A stretch of 64,000 bases of DNA from Lophius americanus (GCA_037951165.1 JBBDHG010000043.1:6277001-6341000), one strand, 5' to 3'. Positions 1 to 11,329 are shown, numbered from the stretch's first letter. Made by a program: numbers and translations. Notes: generated by a model from the letters alone, not told the origin.

Positions 1-266
1 TACTATATAGTACTACAGTCTTTGCGTTGTGAGACATCATGTTTCTGCGGGTTTAGACTCAGCCCACGTATCCTTTTGTTTCTCATGAGATTTGTTTTTG
101 CATTTCTTTATATTTTTTGTGAAAAGCTTCTTGTGAATTGTAACTAAAACAGAAAGCGGGTAGTCGTGACTAAACCCCACATTTGGATGTTTAATTTGTT
201 CAAATGCTATAAAGCCATGGGACTAGATATACCCGTGTGTTTATTGATGAGCGTGTTGGATCTCAC
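1..266 (-). other. ctsk intron after the active-site exon (runs off the left edge)
   Basis: AT-rich sequence downstream of the GTGAGA donor at 266-261. No further cathepsin exon, such as the His-containing one, is visible before the window ends, so the remaining catalytic exons must lie to the left. Confidence 0.7.
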
Positions 267-485
267 CTCACCCACGTACGGGTAGACGTCCTCGGAGTCG
301 ATGCCTCCGTTCTGCAGAACATACTTGAAAGCGATGGTCATGTATCCTCCTCCACAGCCGTAGTTCTCTTTGACACAGTCCACCAGGTTCTGAGGACTGA
401 GGTCCACCAGCTTGCCTGTCGTCTTGGCCAACTGGCCCTCGAGGGCCCCGGCCGAGCTGAAGGCCCAACAGGAGCCACAAGAACC
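267..485 (-). CDS. ctsk: ctsk coding exon 4: active-site cysteine exon
   Basis: It follows an acceptor (CTTCACTCAG, ending 486) and ends in YPYVGE before GTGAGA (266-261). There are 73 codons. GSCGSCWAFS contains the nucleophile Cys139, the same number as in human preprocathepsin K. TGKLVDLSPQNLVDC and NYGCGGGYMT carry conserved disulphide cysteines and the S2/S3-side glycines. Human has GQCGSCW here; the fish has GSCGSCW, as in papain, which is a normal variant. The reading frame continues past the donor only as intron sequence. Confidence 0.92.
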
Positions 486-3400
486 CTGAGTGAAGGAAAG
501 ACAAGGCGATGATAAATAGAAAATACCGCAAAACCTGCCGAGGAGTTTCAACTGTGAGGTTCAAGGGTGAGGAGAGAATCCCAAAAGCTCACCAGCAAGG
601 TTAAGGTCAAAGGTTATCCAATTTGGCTGTGGTTCTTTCCAATTGAAGGTGTAGCCAGCATAGCTTAGCATTAGTAATAGAAATGGGCTAATAGTAACTA
701 GCCTGGCTCAGTCTGAAGGCAGTATCAAAAGTATTTTTTTTCCTTTCTATGCTAAAAAGTGCAGTTTGTAAAATTTAGTATCATCTAGCGGTAAAGTTCC
801 AGATAGCAAATACTAATTCAAATCAGTTGAACATCGCTGTCCAGGTCCAAGAAGGTGAACATGAAGACCCAACTTGTGAAACCTTTGAGAGATTAACGGG
901 TGAGGTCCGTGCAGTCCACACCATGTGACCCCTATTTGCCTGCTGAGATGAATCCCCAGTGTGAACTGCTTGGACCGCACCAGTTTACCTCACAAATGCG
1001 AAAAGCCCCACCGTACACAAACATATCGGCGCAACATGGTGGTCTCCATGGAAGAGACCCCGCCCCTTCTGTAGAATTACGTGTTTTTCCAAATTAAAAG
1101 GATAAGAACATTCTCATTTAAAAGTTTACACACTGCACCTTTAATTAAACAAGGTTCTGCATGTTAATAAGCAGCTTTTACTTCTCGTGATTGGGGTCAA
1201 GAGGAGAGGAGGTCCCTAGATAAAAACACAACAACAAACATGCGGTTTCTCACAAATTGAGTGACTAAAACATAAAATGTATTGGAGTGTTCTTATAATT
1301 GTAATATTTCAAAATCGGGACACAGGAAGTACCAACCCACCGCGATCAGGCAACATGTGTTATAACATAACTGTAAAGATGAGCCAAATACTCAAATACT
1401 ATACAAATACTTGGCAACTGTGGCCAACTGGCCCTGAAGGAACTCGGTGACTGTGTGACCTCTAGACTAGGTGAGGAAGACCTGCCGAATCAAGCAGAGG
1501 TAAGAATGGTGGATGTTGGCGTTAGTAGTGGCCATATTAGGATCTCTGAGCTTTATCCCAAAAAGAAAAAAAGCAATCCAGTTCTTCCTCGCACTAAAAT
1601 CTATATGGAGGTATAAAATTGAAAGTGAGCCCGGAATATAGTCAATAAATAAAATTGACTGAATATCATTTCTGAAATAATTACCCTTATTTTTTGTCTC
1701 TGCTTATTCGTTATTTTTAACATTTAAAAAAAAAGAAAGATTTTTTTCATCTCTTGAAACACAAATTGCATTCTGAATTGATATTTCCACTAATTTATTT
1801 AATAATTATTATTTATATATACTTCTTATCTATTATTTTCTTTAATAATTTATCAGTTATTCAATATGCTACTTTATTATTTAGTATTTGAAATTCGTCA
1901 CTTTATTTGATTTTTATTATTATATATTAATTTATTATTGATTAATTATTCATCATGAAGTATTTTCTTTGGTTGTCCTTTATATTGAATTGTGTAAAAA
2001 GCATCAAAATGAGTGTAATAAAACTAAATTAAATAAGCAGACGCAGTTGTCTTCTCCTGTGTTACCACTGGGGGGCAGGCTTTAACTACTTTCATTCAAA
2101 AGTCATTTCTATCATCGAATTCAACAAAGTCAGTGGTTTGAATGAATCAGTCTGAGAGCTGGAGAGGAGGGTGGATGGACTCTGGATTCGATATTACGTT
2201 ATATATACTTTGATCTTTAAATCTAAGACTGTTTCAAATGAAAATGTATATATATTTGTTTTTACAAATATATCAAAAGACCAGTCATTTAAAGGTGGAA
2301 ATATCACCTTGATTGATTTTGGAGTTTGTGTGATTTTATTCTATGTTAGTTCTTTAAGTGGTGGTGGTTTATCTTAGATACATACAATGTGGCCAAAAGT
2401 ATGTGGACACCATTGCCCATAGTTTCTGATGAAGGGCGCCTTAATACAAGAGAAGGCACTGACATTATACATCAGTGATCTCCAACCGAGGCGTCTCCTT
2501 GAGGGTCATATAATAAACCCTCCATGAGAGGATGAGGATGAGGATGATGATGATTATGATGAGTTTTTCTTCTAACACCCTCTTAAAATTAAGGTTTTTC
2601 CGTTAAAAACCCCGTTTGAATTGGTCCTGAATAACGCAGGCAGAAGTTTTTTTGTTTTAGGAGGTCAATAGAAGAAAAAAAGGCTGGAAACTACTAGTCG
2701 ACAAAGAAATAAATAATACAAGGTTCATCCAGAAGAACAAGCCTGGCCTCCATCCCTGAATTCAACAGCGTCCAGCAGCTTCAGGGTTAAATTTGTCAAA
2801 GCTTTTGTAACTGAATGGGGTCAAATCTCAATCACCTCAGCTTCTTCACAAATATTTAGTCGAACATAAATATTCATATTTCTGAGAACCACTGTGCTGC
2901 TGCTCCTCTTTGAAATCAGTCTGACATCAGCTCCTCAGGATTCATAGATCCCACTGGCCCACTAGTGGGATTTGTCTCGTCTCTTAAAATTGCCTCAAAC
3001 AGACAAAACCTGATTCAGTCATCGTGAGAGGAGCAGGAGAGGAAGCTGCGGAGATGTTAGCATGCAGGGAGCAGAGTCAGTTTGCTGAATAATTCAGGAA
3101 GGAAGCCGTTCCGCGGCCCAGTAAGTCTGAGCACAACTGCAACTCTACTTCTGTCCGCCAGAGGGCGACATTGGCCCTAAGATGTAAAACACAATAAAAG
3201 CGACCTTGAGGGTCCTGAAAGGCATCCAGGAATACAACGTATCATTATTACTGTTATTACAATACAGGTATCATATACTGTATGTTAACACTGCTACCAA
3301 TAATAGTATATCTTTTTCTGTCTATTTAGATTAAATACTACAAAATAGCATTTTGTAGCGTAATTGAATGGATATCAAATGTAATTTTAATTTACATTAA

Positions 3401-6400
3401 TTACATCCAATAACCAAACGTATTATACGCTTTTTAAAGTGAGAGCAGGAACTCCAAATTGCCAAAATTGCTTCTATAGTTTCCTGGAGCGTGACGTTTT
3501 GAGGAAAATATAAATTAAGGAACAACGATTTCTGTTCTCTGCCAGACATTTCTGAAAGACAATGTCAGGTCATCCGTCTGTGAATGAATCTACCTCTGAA
3601 TGGATCAGACGGAGTACGATCAAAGTTTGGTGTGGTCTCCTCAGAGCTGATGTCTCCAGCTAACACTGATCGGCTCTTTAATCCTGTCTCTTTTTGTGTC
3701 TTTAAGTTTATCATGCACTTATTTCACCCATCTCACTTTATCTCACTTATCCCAGAGGAGTTTTTCAGCGTTGCATCTTCTCCAGCTCATTTTCAAGCCT
3801 GAGTGGATTCATTTCTGCCTCACGGGTCCATCACTCTCCCACAAAAAGGCTTAGAGAATCCCAGAAACCCTCGAAAACTGGATCTTAAATATGATGAATC
3901 GTGAGTGTTATTGAATATGAAATCTCTCTCACCTGGTTCTTCACCGGCGTCACCATGCCCTTCTTGCGGTAATCGATGGCTTTGGGAATCTGGTAGCTAT
4001 TGCTGTCCGGAGTGAGGGTGAAGCTCCTGTCGCGGCTCATCGGCATCAGCAGGCCGGTCATCTTCTCAGACACTTCCTCTGACGTCTGCATGAACAGAGA
4101 CGCGGTTATCATTTACATCATGATGCAGGACTTCGTCAGGATAAAAGGAGAAATGAAAGCTTCTTTATTTCAAAGTAGGAGTGTTATTTCAACTTTTTAC
4201 ATATCATTGTGTCACTGTAGAAGTTTACCCTAGAACTTAAAAACTGTTCAATTGATCGTTTTAAATTTTTATTCCCGCATACAACCGTTTGTCTGATTTA
4301 CTCCAAATTTGGTGCATATGATTCCACAAAAGGAGATCTATATGTCATAAATATAAATATACATATAGGTTACTCTGTCTATACTCTATTTTACCCTTTC
4401 ATATTTTATATTTACTTGAACAGTTAAAATTTCACTCACTAGGGGGAGCTTTTTTAAATTAAAAACATTGCTTTTCCAGTCATAACATCCCAACCGCTAT
4501 GCTACGCTAACTTCTGACAGCAAGGGGCTGCTGGGAGATTTTTTTTTTGCAGACAGATCCATTATCAGCGGCTACGGTTCTGATATCTGGAGCTGCAACA
4601 ATCAGCTGACCGACAGAGAATGAATTGGCAAATAGTAGTTTCAGGTCTTTGTGGTGCAATACTTGTCAAAAATGAGGATTTTCTTAAACATTCCTTGAAA
4701 TGTGATTAAACTTCAAATAGACATGAGACGCCAAAAACTTTCAAGTGGAATTTTTGCATATTTAGTTTACTGACATAAATACTGAACTGATGAAGTAAAA
4801 TATAAGACATTTTTATCAATAGATTAATTTTAAATATTTTTTTCGTAGAGCTTATGAAAATATTTACTTTATTAGATAGAGGCAAAAATATTAAATAATT
4901 CCATGAAATTTATTAGAAGAAAAAAAACAAAAACCAACATAATCAATTTCAATTATTTGTTTAGAGTGTAGATTTAGAGTGATATTGTTATTATTATTTT
5001 TTTTTTATTAATTTTGAGAAAGTTACAGATGCGTTCATCCATCATCACACCATCAAGTGGTTTTATTCTCCGTTTGGATTAAAACAAATCCTATAACACA
5101 CATATAACAAATTCCGGTTTTCACTTGTTCTCAAGAGTGGGCGTTCACTGAAATGTGAATTTTAAGCACACTAAAAAATAAAAAATATGAGAGACAATAC
5201 AGTTCAATCCTGTGAATGTTTATTCATCAGTATTGGACGCAGTGGTGGCCCGTCAGTCATTTGGCCAGAATATCTGAAATCAGAGAGGCTGGGACCACCT
5301 TAGACTCACCATGTCTCCCAGGTGGTTCATCGCCTGCTCATAGGAGTGCATCCCCAGCTCCGCCTCCTGGTTGTGGGCTTCGATCATAAGCATGTTCTTC
5401 TCCCAGACAGCCCGGCGAATCCCCTCCTCACCCTGAGACAAACACAAAAACAAACACGTGTCACTTTGGGTCATAGCACCATCCGTTTCCTCAGACCTGT
5501 GGATGGTGCCGTCAGCTCTCAGTCAATTCGAACTCGCCTCCTCCTCCGCTAAGAACACCTCACAGCAGAAAGACATTCATCTGGGCTAATAGGACAAATT
5601 TACATATTAATTAGCCAGGAAAGGAGGCTTGTCCGCGTTACAGGCCCATTTCATTAATGAGGCCAATTATAGCAGAGCAATCCTGCAGAGTCCCACCGTG
5701 CCACTTTCTTCTAACACATTTAAAAGAGACGCTGAGACTTTTATTCAAATGCAAACTCCTGGTGAGCCGTAAGCTGCTTATCCAAAACACACCCATGATC
5801 GACTCTGCGGTCATGACCTTAGCCTCCGTTAGCTTGACTACAACCACCAGTTCTGTCTTGTCGTGTCCAGTGAGTATGCAGTGATGGGAAATGCAAATGT
5901 TGCCGGGAGACTTTGATTCTGTGAACTCGATGTCAGCTGAAGGAGTAGGCCGGAATCGGATGGAGGGGTCGTGGGGATACTGATTAAAATCGTAAGAGAG
6001 AGCGAGAGAGAGAGAGAAAGAGAGAGAGGTTCCTGCTGACATGCGAGTACGGATGATGCATGAGCCCGGCGCTGTGCGTCACACATAAACAAACACACCG
6101 ACTCAGAGTGCAGCTGTGCAGCGGTGACCTCTAGCCGGAGGTGAAGCGCGGAGGCACGACAGATGCTCGGCGAGCGCTCAGGAAGTTAATTCATGGTTTA
6201 CCGCCGACCAACCACATTTACTTCCTCAACGCAGAGGAAGTTGATAAGAAGACTAAAGCCCCAGACACACAGTTTTCCACAGGGAAGGAGAAAAACTACA
6301 TCCAAAGAAGGTTGCAGAAATTAGGTTAGTTGGAAATGTTTTTTAACCTCCACACCAGGGACTGCTATTCCTGGCAAAAAAACACAAACGATCGGTCAGA

Positions 6401-9190
6401 TTTGTGCAGAGCCGTGGAAGGGACATGGGTGGAATAAAAAATAATAGTGTTAGTAACGCCCTCCTTGTGTCCTTTTTGTTGTTTTATCATAACATTGTTC
6501 CGTTATTTAGAATTATATCCCCAAGAAGTCAGTCAGAGATTTCATGAGTTGGTCGTCACCGCTGCAGCAGCCGCAGATCCTTGGTGTGACCCAATATCTC
6601 AAAAATTGTTTCATTGTTCATTTTATACCCATATAGATATTAGTGTGAGGAAGAACTGGATTGATTTTGGGAAAGGTTGGTTGCATATTTCCGCCACCAG
6701 GATGCAGTTTATCTCCCAACGTTGTCGGGTCATAACTTTTCAAACGTTGGTCCGATTCAGTCCAAATTTGGAGCAGATGGATGAAGCTCAGAAGATCTAT
6801 TTTTCATAAATCAGATTTTACGTTAATAGTTTGTATTCTATTGAATAGAATAGAATAGAATAGAATAGAATAGAATAGAATAGAATAGAATAGAATAGAA
6901 TCTATTCCCTACGGGGAAATCTTTTTTCTGAAGAGCACTGTTTTTTGAAGTATGACCAGGAGTGGAAGCTGCTGGAACAGACATTTCTGTCAGCGTGTTT
7001 TCAGCAGATAAGCCTCATTTGATTTTCCTATAGATAATGGGTTAAAGGGCCAGTTCACCCAAAAAAGAAAGTTCAGTCATTTCACTAAAAAGCCAATAGA
7101 ATGACAAACAATAAATGTCTTAAGTACAAGACAAGTCACCGTGTCCTAACTGAGCTCGTATGTCGGCCATTATGGAGATAATTGAATGACTTATACATGA
7201 TGAAAAGCCAAACCAGGTCAGTTTTGACCCAGGAGGACGAAAAGTGAAGGCCAGAATGACAATTATGAAATGAACTCGGCATGAGCCTGAGAGCATAGAA
7301 CTATTGGGGAAGCTGCTCCTTTAAGAAGCTCTTCTAGGACCTAAGACTTAACTAAAGTAAGTCAGATGAAAGAAACTGGGTTTGGGAAGTGAACTTTTGT
7401 GAATAATTTGCTGAGCTGAAGTTTTGTTGAATTCTCATTGTGCCAGTCATTCTGCTTTAGTTTTGATGATCTGTTCTCAGACTCCATCTGTCCTCTTTCT
7501 CTGGGCCAAAACCACAGACTAGAGCGAGCAGGCTGCCTCCCAATTCCTGTTTCCTTGTGTTTTTACAGTGTAGAGCATATTGACTGACTGACAGAGCAGA
7601 TGGATCTGAGGGAAAACCATTCAAAAACAAAGAGCTGGTTTATCATAAAGAGTTTAAGATGTATGACAGAATCTGCTCTTTTATCCGTCTCCTACAAATT
7701 ACCTTCGTTCCCCACTAATTTGAAATGGCAATTATGCTTTGGATGGAAACGGTTGGCGGATTATTCAGGCTGGATTGTTTTGCAAAAATGTTGAGTCACG
7801 ACATATTTGCGTAATCTCTTACACTTTACATTATTTTCCTGCTCTGGCAGTACAAATGCAATTTATCACAGCGATTAAAGTGTTACTTTTCACCTTTGCC
7901 AAGCAGGTTATGTCTCCAATAACCAGCAGGCTAGACGACAGGGAAACTCAACTCCCTGAAAAAATCACCTCACTTATCATATTGGTACGATTTATTTTAC
8001 TTTTGATAAAAAAAACTCATATATATTTGTTTTCCTTTTATTATTTCATTATTATTTATATTGATTTTTGATTATATTGTTATTTTCTTTAATTTGTGAT
8101 ATTTAAATTTGTTCATCCTAATCCTACTGTATTCTATCGTACTTCATCCTAATCCTACTGTATTCTATCGTACTTCCTCCTAATCCTACTGTATTCTATC
8201 GTACTTCAACCTAATCCTACTGTATTCTATCGTACTTCATCCTAATCCTACTGTATTCTATCGTACTTCATCCTAATCCTACTGTATTCTATCGTACTTC
8301 GTCCTAATCCTACTGTATTCTATCGTACTTCATCCTAATCCTACTGTATTCTATCGTACTTCGTCCTAATCCTACTGTATTCTATCGTACTTCGTCCTAA
8401 TCCTACTGTATTCTATCGTACTTCATCCTAACCTTACTGTATTCTATCGTACTTCAACCTAATCCTACTGTATTCTATCGTACTTCATCCTAATCCTACT
8501 GTATTCTATCGTACTTCATCCTAGTCCTACTTTATCCCTACCCTTCCTTATCTTATTGTCACCTGTCACATCACCTATCATAGATCTGTGCCATTTGGAA
8601 AAAAGCCCGATCTCACATTGTCACCGAAAGTTCTCAATAATTCTGTCCAGGTGGCTTCTTTCCCCTTAATCCTGTTTACAGACTGACTGACCAACAAACA
8701 GAACCAACACACCTCAGTTTACATGTTGGACTCAAAGAGAAATGAGTCAGAGGTATAAAAAAGAGGCCGAACCCTCAGGTGACAAAACTACAGCGGATGT
8801 GGGCAAAAGCGAAAGAGCAAAGTCAGCCAGAGGGAGATCCGATGTTAGAGGAAGCTCCTCTCGGAGACACGGCCAGATTTGAGGCTCTCTTTCAGGAGGG
8901 CTGCTCCGCCTGACTTAAGATCTTCCAGACAGGAAGAGGCCGGCGGAGACAGAGGGGACGGAACACCGAACCAACTGCTGCTGAAGTGGGTCAGCAGCAG
9001 ACCATTTCCTTACGTGAAATCATGGAAAGATTAAATGTGCTTTCAAAGCCGCTACCAGACACTTACCAGCCCGTTGTATTCCCTCCTGTGGGTGAGCTTC
9101 CACTGCTCCCACTGGCTGTCCAGAAAAGCTTCGTCCAGGTGGGCTAGAGCCGTGGCTGCCAGCAGCAACACGGCGACGCACTGCAACATC
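267..9190 (-). CDS. ctsk: Cathepsin K, 5' part of the gene (four coding exons, 206 codons; 3' end outside window)
   Basis: Papain-family (C1A) cysteine protease of lysosomes and the extracellular resorption space. In vertebrates cathepsin K is the collagen-degrading enzyme of osteoclasts. Joining minus-strand exons 9190-9067, 5432-5310, 4085-3933 and 485-267 gives 41+41+51+73 codons, all phase 0 with GT/AG junctions. The order is signal peptide (about 1-16), inhibitory propeptide with an ERFNIN-type motif (residues 43-62), mature N-terminus near residue 115, and oxyanion Gln133 followed by the active-site CGSCWAF with Cys139. The tracts LSPQNLVDCV, GCGGGYMT and GIDSEDVYPYVG match cathepsin K better than S or L as I remember these families. 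The catalytic His and Asn exons would lie left of position 1, so the gene is cut by the window edge and not shown to be broken. Cathepsin S or another L-like paralogue is the main alternative. Confidence 0.9.
752..1146. mobile_element. MITE of the common teleost TTAAAGGTGCAGTGTGTA family
   Basis: The left end reads AGTGCAGTTTGTAAAATTTA and the right end is its inverse, TTTACACACTGCACCTTTAA. The interior has the hallmarks of this fish element as I remember it: a CATCTAGCGG tract near the left end, and CATGG plus GAAGAGACCC in the right half. It is non-autonomous with no coding capacity, and lies in a ctsk intron. Confidence 0.6.
2383..2480. mobile_element. Tc1/mariner-type transposon end (remnant)
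   Basis: The tract GTGGCCAAAAGTATGTGGAC followed by ACC is the familiar terminal sequence of a teleost Tc1/mariner-like group. Only one end and a few dozen following bases are recognisable. Confidence 0.5.
3933..4085 (-). CDS. ctsk: ctsk coding exon 3: end of propeptide and mature N-terminus
   Basis: The acceptor ATGCAG is followed by TSEEVSEKMTGL, and the exon ends in VTPVKNQ before GTGAGA. There are 51 codons, phase 0. The maturation boundary falls near SYQ/IPKAIDYRKKG, with Ile at residue 115. Human procathepsin K is cleaved before residue 115 in the equivalent APDSVDYRKKG tract. The final Gln (residue 133) is the oxyanion-hole glutamine of the papain family, six residues before the catalytic Cys. 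Confidence 0.88.
4086..5309 (-). other. ctsk intron between coding exons 2 and 3, with a dispersed repeat copy
   Basis: A 1.2-kb AT-rich intron. Positions about 4241-4460 carry a minus-oriented copy of the dispersed repeat described at 16435: a CTCCAAATTTGGTG block, a GGAGATCTATATG block and CACTAGGGGGAGCTTTTTTA. No coding signal was seen. Confidence 0.55.
5310..5432 (-). CDS. ctsk: ctsk coding exon 2: propeptide with ERFNIN motif
   Basis: The exon follows an acceptor (TGTCTCAG, ending 5433) and ends before GTGAGT (from 5309). It has exactly 41 codons in phase 0. The ERFNIN-type pattern E-x3-R-x3-W-x2-N-x3-I-x3-N is complete (gene residues E43, R47, W51, N54, I58, N62), with Trp in the Phe position. 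It is followed by AMNHLGDM, the K/S-type version of the propeptide segment that packs against the catalytic domain. This helix keeps the proenzyme inactive until acid processing. Confidence 0.88.
6842..6903. repeat. (TAGAA)n pentanucleotide microsatellite
   Basis: About twelve nearly perfect copies of TAGAA directly after the end of a dispersed repeat copy, inside a ctsk intron. Confidence 0.95.
7042..7324. mobile_element. Small MITE flanked by TTAA (piggyBac-like target site)
   Basis: The element is bounded by TTAA at both ends (7042-7045 and 7321-7324). The ends are inverted: AGGGCCAGTTCACCC on the left, and the right end read in reverse is AGGAGCAGCTTCCCC. TTAA target sites are characteristic of piggyBac transposons. 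It is 283 bp with no coding capacity. The left end also resembles the common fish repeat that begins with a GTTCACCCAAAAA-type tract. Confidence 0.5.
8113..8530. repeat. 31-bp minisatellite, about 13 copies
   Basis: The unit CATCCTAATCCTACTGTATT plus CTATCGTACTT repeats about 13 times with very few differences (CATCC, CCTCC, CAACC or CGTCC at one variable spot), then decays after 8516. It lies in a ctsk intron. Near-identity of units suggests recent expansion and likely length polymorphism. Confidence 0.95.
8743..8760 (+). promoter_or_regulatory. AP-1-like site and TATA-like box inside a ctsk intron
   Basis: TGAGTCA (8743-8749) lies five bases before TATAAAA (8754-8760) on the plus strand, antisense to ctsk, in non-repetitive sequence. 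TGAGTCA is symmetric enough to serve ctsk as an intronic AP-1 element, or with the TATA box it could drive an antisense transcript. No transcript evidence is available from sequence. Confidence 0.25.
9067..9190 (-). CDS. ctsk: ctsk first coding exon: start codon, signal peptide, start of propeptide
   Basis: The ATG lies at 9189-9187, one base after a TGCAG acceptor (9195-9191), and the exon ends at 9067 before GTAAGT (9066-9061). It encodes 41 residues: a hydrophobic signal peptide, MLQCVAVLLLAATALA, then HLDEAFLDSQWEQWKLTHRR and EYNGL. The WEQWKLTH stretch corresponds to the WELWKKTH-type start of the cathepsin K/S propeptide. As in mammalian CTSK, the start codon sits just inside the second exon, which implies a noncoding exon 1 further right. 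The polypyrimidine tract before the acceptor is weak, so the exon could instead extend upstream without a splice. Confidence 0.85.
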
Positions 9191-11113
9191 CTGCAGGAAC
9201 AACCGCATGCATAAAGGTTTCATTAAGCCAAGGTTAGAATCCACAGCGGCGCTGCATTCATGTCTGCCGGGCAGTTAAAAACATGGAATATGGTTTTATT
9301 ACACGTAGATGGGCAGAATAATTTCTACTGCTATGCTTATCCGGGGCCGGGTGGCAGCAGGTAAGAAGGAATTTCCGAATATTCCTCTCCGCAGCAACAC
9401 CCTCCTAGGCCAGGGGTTACCTGCAGACCATAATGCTTTGCACCTCCCCCCAGCGACAATCCCTGCATGTGGTTAGCCCACAGGGTGGATCCATTCATAT
9501 TCACCAAATTTGAACAGAACGGTTGAGAAATTATGGGCCGAAAACTTTTGGAGATTAAAACTCCTCCTGGTGTTGGTAATATACGAACGACCTTTCCCAA
9601 AAAAACATTCCAGTTCTTCCTCACACTAAGGGTATAACATTTTAAATTTGAAAAAAATATTTTTTGAGCTATCGCGTTAATACAAAGGATCTGCGGCGGT
9701 GATGATGACATCATAAAATCCATGACTTATGATATTATGACTGAATTATACTTTTCAAGCTAACATTAAAAAAAATCTTGCATGCTCAGTGTAGTACTAC
9801 AAAGCTAATAATTTAGCCTCTATTAGCATTTGGTGTGACGTGTTGGTTTAGGGGAACTCACTAACAAATAGATTTTATCAGGAAAAAAACATCAATTACC
9901 TACGTTTCCCGTTACATGTCGGCAAATCTCACCTCTGATCTGTAGCTATGAGTTCTTTAAAGTCGAGCTATCTCCTCTTTTTGAAAACATCTGTGACAGA
10001 TTTTCGTACCATTTGAGTTAGTGGCTAGCCACTATTAGCTGCTTTTTGGATGTCAGGTGGTAGTTTCATGCATAATATGCCATTTTAATGTTACACATAT
10101 TTTGATATGCATCTTATTTATACAGATTGTGTTGCATATCTGTTACTACCTCCACTGCCATCTCAGGAGTTGTTTACGCAACAACTGTTTTCTCATAAAG
10201 AACTGTCAACCTTTGTTGCGTTATGTCCTTTTGTTTACACTGGAAATGCAAAAACCTTGAAAAGGAGGGTAATTTCATGAAAATGCCATGCCAATCCTAC
10301 TTCATCCTAATAGCCACAAACGAACAAACAACAACAAAAACAATGTCTGACATGTGGTTAGTTGGTCCAAAAAGGCTTTTCAGGTTCTGAAAGAAGTTCC
10401 CACAGAGGAATTGAAGCCTGGGCAAAACCCTGAAGTTATTTTTCAAGGTTTATTTTTGTAAATAATATGATCAAAACCTCAAAATGATCCAAATGATCTG
10501 TTCATTCTGAACATTGTTTTTGTGCTCAAGCGTCCCATTTTCCCCTGATTCAGCTACTTGCCTTTTCCTCTCTTCTTCAACTACATCCTATTTTTGAGCC
10601 TGTTTCCATTACATTACTTCGGCCCTGAGGCTATGCCAGGGCATAGTTACATTCTCTACACACTCTACTTCTTCCACACGTTGATGATTTCTCACCTTCG
10701 GTTGGTTGATGGAAACCCGTGATTTGACTAGATGGGTTTGTTGATTCATGCAAATGATTTACTGTTCATAGAAATATGCTCTTTGCTGTGTCTCAATCTG
10801 AGTCAGAAGAATCCTCTGTCTCTCTAAGTTTTTAGAAACTATCTGCACATGAATCAAAGATATATGTAGAATTAGTTGTTCTCCCAGTGTGAGCATGCTG
10901 CAAAAACTCAACTCACAGATAAGGCCCACCTTCCAAAACCCTTCCACTGGGTCAAAATCAGAACCCCCTAAGCTCATTCCTGTAAATATGACTCACATTC
11001 TCAGCTGGCTAAAAGTAAAAAACTTAATGAATTCATAGGAGCCTGAATTCAAAGATAAAGAAATCCTCATCATCATCATTTGGGTCTCTTAACACTCAGT
11101 ACAAAACTCGTAC
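9191..11113 (-). other. Probable ctsk intron 1 / 5' flank
   Basis: No coding exon seen. About 9465-9720 is a plus-oriented copy of the dispersed repeat (ATTCCAGTTCTTCCTCACAC, then the block ending in CTATCGCGTTAA). About 10275-10310 carries a stray piece resembling the minisatellite unit at 8113. The rest is unremarkable AT-rich DNA. Confidence 0.4.
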
Positions 11114-11290
11114 CTTAAGTCCAAAAGTTGTATTGCTCGAAGAAGTTTTCTTGCTCTGTCTGCGTTTCCCTTTTCGTCAAAGAAGTGGGTCAGAGTGTGA
11201 GTATTTATTATTTGGGCTTTGAGGAAGTACAACCCGAGCTCCAGGTCTTGGGAGGAGTCTCTTCTCTCATTTTTCCAGGAAGGGGAATTT
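11114..11290 (-). promoter_or_regulatory. Candidate ctsk promoter and noncoding exon 1
   Basis: Read on the minus strand there is a GGAAAAATGAG stretch (NFAT-like core GGAAAA, around 11278-11268), then AATAATAAATA (TATA-like, 11213-11203), then about 90 bases ending in GGACTTAAG before the donor-like GTACGAG at 11113. The position about 2 kb upstream of the start-codon exon resembles the mammalian arrangement of a short noncoding exon 1, and NFATc1 is an established activator of cathepsin K in osteoclasts. The donor is only fair and short motifs are common by chance. Confidence 0.27.
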
Positions 11291-11329
11291 ACATCTGCTT
11301 TCACTCTAGTGGCAGAGATCCCCAAACAG

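Larger units (their letters stand above)
486..3932 (-). other. ctsk intron between coding exons 3 and 4
   Basis: A 3.4-kb AT-rich intron. It holds a nearly complete terminal-inverted-repeat element (about 752-1146), a fragment of the dispersed repeat with internal ~200-bp units (about 1557-1632), a Tc1/mariner-type terminus (about 2383-2415) and a GATGAG-rich patch (2525-2565). No exon was recognised in it. Confidence 0.6.
5433..9066 (-). other. ctsk intron between coding exons 1 and 2
   Basis: A 3.6-kb intron rich in repeats: a GA-rich run (5998-6028), a dispersed repeat copy (about 6580-6830), a (TAGAA)n tract (6842-6903), a TTAA-flanked MITE (7042-7324) and a 31-bp minisatellite (8113-8530). 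The stretch 8700-9000 looks unique and contains AP-1-like and TATA-like sites, listed separately. Confidence 0.6.

Noticed and set aside
11089..11325. 78-codon minus-strand frame as a coding exon
   Set aside because: No recognisable homology; better explained as a chance open frame over a possible promoter/exon 1.
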